Assembly: GCA_905213875.1 (NCBI GenBank)
Contig: CAJMJN010000036.1
Span: 1-8,001, forward strand
Direction: 5' to 3'
DNA from: an uncultured Clostridium sp.
GTDB taxonomy: Bacteria; Bacillota; Clostridia; TANB77; CAG-508
Length of the DNA: 8,001 bases
Shown here: piece after piece, positions 5,865-8,001 of the stretch
Position numbering within the stretch: the first letter of the stretch is position 1
Layout of the letters: every line of letters starts with the position of its first letter
Notes under the pieces: model-generated
What the model was told of the DNA's origin: nothing
Seen by the model: the letters and a program-made list of their open reading frames with translations, nothing else
Database searches by the model: none
Made by a program: the position numbers and the translations under genes

Positions 5865-5893
5865 ATTTTATCATATAAATTAAAAAATTTCAA
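5865..5893 (-). promoter_or_regulatory. Extended -10 promoter of the glycosyltransferase gene
   Basis: On the minus strand TTGAAA (5893-5888) and TAAAAT (5870-5865) are separated by 17 bases, and TGA directly precedes the -10 box, making an extended -10. Transcription would start near 5858, leaving a leader of about 70 bases before ATG 5788. This excludes translation from the upstream TTG at 5893. Confidence 0.7.
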
Positions 5894-5972
5894 AAAATGG
5901 AATATTTTTAATTAAAAAAATACAAAATAAAATAAATTAAATTTTAAATGTAAATTAGAAAAAGGTGATAGT

Positions 5973-6446
5973 TTGAAAAGAATATTAAAAATATTAATTG
6001 TATTTATTTTTTTAATTATATTAGTAGTTACAATTATTATATTAAATAATAATGTAACAAATGACGTGAGTTTAGCAGCAGGTTCTAGTACATCTGATAT
6101 ACAATTAATGGCAAGAGCTATTAACGGAGAGGCCAGAGGCGAGCCTTATGAAGGACAAGTAGCAGTTGGAGCAGTTATTTTAAACAGGGTTAAAAGTTCA
6201 AAATTTCCTAATACTGTTTCAGGTGTAATATATCAGTCTGGAGCATTTACAGCTGTTAATGATGGTCAAATAAATGTACCTATTGCAGAAAATTCTAGTG
6301 TGTATAAAGCAGCAAGAGATGCAATGAATGGATGGGATCCAACAGGTGGATGTATTTATTATTTTAATCCAAATACAGCTACTAATAAGTGGATATGGTC
6401 AAGACCATTAGTTAAAGTTATTGGAAAACATAGATTTTGCAAATAG
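5973..6446 (+). CDS. sleB: Spore cortex-lytic enzyme, SleB/CwlJ hydrolase domain
   Basis: A small cell wall hydrolase (157 aa) of the SleB family, which cleaves spore cortex peptidoglycan containing muramic-delta-lactam during germination. Residues 4-24 are a long hydrophobic signal or anchor segment; a signal peptidase site is plausible after SLAA (36). The Hydrolase_2 catalytic domain covers about 43-157: ARAINGEARGEPYEGQVAVG (47-66) with E53 as the probable catalytic glutamate, AVILNRV (67-73), and the typical ending with YYFNPNTAT and KWIWSRPLVKVIGKHRFC. It has no N-terminal peptidoglycan-binding domain, which B. subtilis SleB has, so it resembles CwlJ in size but keeps a signal peptide. 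The start is TTG with AAAGGTGA closely upstream; the next in-frame ATG (6108) would remove the signal peptide. Pairing with ypeB downstream supports SleB. Forespore (sigma-G) expression is expected from the family, but I could not find a convincing sigma-G promoter in the AT-rich gap before it. Confidence 0.92.
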   Translation: MKRILKILIVFIFLIILVVTIIILNNNVTNDVSLAAGSSTSDIQLMARAINGEARGEPYEGQVAVGAVILNRVKSSKFPNTVSGVIYQSGAFTAVNDGQINVPIAENSSVYKAARDAMNGWDPTGGCIYYFNPNTATNKWIWSRPLVKVIGKHRFCK

Positions 6447-6479
6447 TTATTCACAATTTTTGAATAAATTGTGGATAAC
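6446..6479. promoter_or_regulatory. Inverted pair of consensus DnaA boxes / hairpin between sleB and ypeB
   Basis: TTATTCACA (6447-6455) and TGTGGATAA (6470-6478, the complement of TTATCCACA) both match the DnaA-box consensus TTATNCACA and face each other 14 bases apart. They are also part of a 14-bp inverted repeat, GTTATTCACAATTT (6446-6459) with AAATTGTGGATAAC (6466-6479), whose single mismatch is a G-U pair in RNA, around a six-base loop. There is no T-run after it, so it is not a standard terminator. It could bind DnaA, or fold in the sleB-ypeB mRNA and adjust the ratio of the two products. Confidence 0.55.
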
Positions 6480-6515
6480 AGTTTTAAATTTATATTTGAA
6501 AGGGATTGAGTTAAA

Positions 6516-7889
6516 ATGAACAAATTAATAGATTGGAAAAATAGGTTAAAAAAAGGTCACATGTTTAGTATTATTGTAGGTCTTTTAATTGTTGTTGCAA
6601 TTTTAGGATTTATTTTATATAAAAAGCAAAGAGAGTATAGGCAAGCATCTGAAAATAGCTATAATGCAGCATTTTTTGAATTAGTTGATTATGTGCAAAA
6701 TGTTGAAACATATTTAGCAAAGTCATTAATATCATCTACACCTGAACATGGAGCTGAAACATTAACAAATTTGTGGAGAGAGGCAAATTTGGCTCAAGCA
6801 TATTTAAGTAGATTACCAATAGAGAGTCAAGAGCTTGAAAATACAGAAAAATTTTTAAATCAGGTAAGTGATTATAGTTATAGTTTATCAAGAAAAAATA
6901 TTTATAATGAAAGTTTATCAGATGAAGATTTTAATAATTTAAAAGAATTACACACATACAGTCAAGAACTAGAAAATACGCTAAATCAGTTATCAGATGA
7001 TTTAAATACTGGTAGATTCTCATGGGGAGAATTAACAAAAAAAGGAACAGTAGCATTTGCTCAACAAGTAGACAATATATCTAAAGAAAGTTTTAGCAAT
7101 TTAGAAAAAAATTTTCATGAATATTCAGGATTAATATATGATGGTGCATTTTCTGAACATTTAACAAACGCTGAGCCTAAAGGATTAACAGGAGATGACA
7201 TAGATGAAGACCAAGCTAAGGAAATAGCAGAGAATTTTATAGGAATAGAAAATATAAAAGAAACGTCTAATTTGGGATATTTTGAAAATGCAACAATTTC
7301 AAATTATGGATTTTCAATAAAGAAAAATAACGATGAAACTGTAAGTATATCAATATCTAAAAAAGGTGGACATGTAATTTCAATGAATGCTAATAGAGAT
7401 GTAAATACAGAATCAATTACTCAAGAACAAGCTGATGAAAAAGGAAAACAGTATTTAGAATCAAAAGGATTTAGTAATATGAAAGAAACATATTATTTAA
7501 AACAAGATGGAATAGTAACAATAAATTATGCTTATAACCAAGAAAATGTGGTAATGTATCCTGATTTAATAAAAGTAAAAGTAGCACTAGATAATGGAGA
7601 AATCCTAGGATTAGAATCAACAGGATATTTGAATAATCATCAAAAACGAGATATAACGAATGTAAAAATAACAAAAGAAGAAGCAAAAAAGAATTTGAAT
7701 AAAAACTTAGAAATTACGAGTGAAGGTATGGCAGTGATTCCAACAGAATGGAAAACAGAAATATTGTGTTATGAATTTAAGGGGAAGGTAGATGAGAGAG
7801 AATTTTTAGTATATATAAATGCTGAAAATGGTAAAGAAGAAGATGTTTTGGTAATAACAAATACACCTAATGGAACATTAACAGAATAA
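6516..7889 (+). CDS. ypeB: Germination protein YpeB
   Basis: YpeB is the partner of SleB in the spore. Each protein stabilises the other in the dormant spore, and YpeB is processed on germination. The 457-aa length matches the family (B. subtilis YpeB is about 450). There is one membrane segment at about 17-35 after a basic N-terminus. A helical domain follows to about 200, rich in heptad-like Leu/Glu (ESQELENTEKFLNQVSDY), and contains the family signature GLIYDGAFSEH at 205-215. Three PepSY-like repeats follow, each opening with an acidic helix: IDEDQAKEIAENFIG (229-243), ITQEQADEKGKQYLESKGF (301-319) and ITKEEAKKNLNKNL (385-398). The ATG is preceded by AAAGGGA at a 10-base spacing. It lies 69 bases after sleB and is probably in the same transcript. 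I see no clear terminator after it. Confidence 0.93.
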   Translation: MNKLIDWKNRLKKGHMFSIIVGLLIVVAILGFILYKKQREYRQASENSYNAAFFELVDYVQNVETYLAKSLISSTPEHGAETLTNLWREANLAQAYLSRLPIESQELENTEKFLNQVSDYSYSLSRKNIYNESLSDEDFNNLKELHTYSQELENTLNQLSDDLNTGRFSWGELTKKGTVAFAQQVDNISKESFSNLEKNFHEYSGLIYDGAFSEHLTNAEPKGLTGDDIDEDQAKEIAENFIGIENIKETSNLGYFENATISNYGFSIKKNNDETVSISISKKGGHVISMNANRDVNTESITQEQADEKGKQYLESKGFSNMKETYYLKQDGIVTINYAYNQENVVMYPDLIKVKVALDNGEILGLESTGYLNNHQKRDITNVKITKEEAKKNLNKNLEITSEGMAVIPTEWKTEILCYEFKGKVDEREFLVYINAENGKEEDVLVITNTPNGTLTE

Positions 7890-7939
7890 TTTATATGCTC
7901 TCAGCAAATAAACAAAACAAACTAATAGCATAAAAACTA

Positions 7940-7968
7940 TTGCAAAAAATATATGCTTAAAGTATAAT
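7940..7968 (+). promoter_or_regulatory. Promoter-like pair for a gene beyond the right edge
   Basis: TTGCAA (7940-7945) and a perfect TATAAT (7963-7968) are 17 bases apart, predicting a start near 7975, inside the window's last bases. No coding region follows before the end, so the gene it serves would lie outside. In such AT-rich DNA a chance match is possible. The rest of 7890-8001 shows no gene and no convincing terminator. Confidence 0.45.
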
Positions 7969-8001
7969 TAAATTGCAAATTATTAGCTATATTAAAAATA
8001 A

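Noticed and set aside
5894..5972. Sigma-G promoter for sleB-ypeB
   Set aside because: GGAATA at 5899-5904 is a fair -35 match, but I found no -10 box like CATACTA at proper spacing; the region is too AT-rich to call.
6447..6478. Chromosomal replication origin
   Set aside because: Only two DnaA boxes, with no box cluster and no dnaA or dnaN nearby.

Overview
The window is strongly A+T-rich and carries the conserved Firmicutes block tadA - SRP RNA - dnaX - ybaB - recR, the same gene order as around B. subtilis yaaJ/scr/dnaX/yaaK/recR. It also carries a sleB-ypeB spore-germination pair. Together these point to an endospore-forming (or recently endospore-forming) member of the Clostridia. The species cannot be named from the sequence alone.

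Layout. Positions 1-160 are non-coding, with a short direct repeat. A good sigma-A-type promoter (161-189) precedes tadA (222-710), the tRNA adenosine deaminase. Next comes an unrecognised single-pass membrane protein (757-1512). A well-formed promoter (1582-1610) drives a compact SRP RNA (about 1615-1750), followed closely by dnaX (1779-3431, clamp-loader tau subunit), ybaB (3521-3868) and recR (3872-4471). These act in tRNA decoding, protein targeting, replication and recombinational repair.

The plus-strand block ends in a convergent junction with a minus-strand GT28-type glycolipid glycosyltransferase (4586-5788). The junction holds a strong bidirectional intrinsic terminator (4533-4574) enclosed by a perfect 28-bp inverted repeat (4478-4505 and 4590-4617) with a GC-rich core. 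Both converging mRNAs would therefore carry the same 28-nt sequence just before their shared terminator, and the repeat supplies the last residues and stop of the glycosyltransferase. This junction is the most unusual structure in the window. The glycosyltransferase also holds an in-frame 9-bp tandem repeat, and its likely start is 105 bases inside the longest open frame because its promoter overlaps that frame's 5' end.

Divergent from the glycosyltransferase are sleB (5973-6446, cortex-lytic enzyme with signal peptide) and ypeB (6516-7889, its stabilising partner). The gap between them holds two consensus DnaA boxes in inverted orientation that also form a 14-bp hairpin. A promoter-like pair at 7940-7968 points to a gene beyond the right edge. 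I see no CRISPR array, transposase, tRNA or rRNA. Most of the window is housekeeping; the candidates for something new are the recR/glycosyltransferase junction, the A7 run with an immediate -1 stop in dnaX, and the sleB-ypeB intergenic palindrome.
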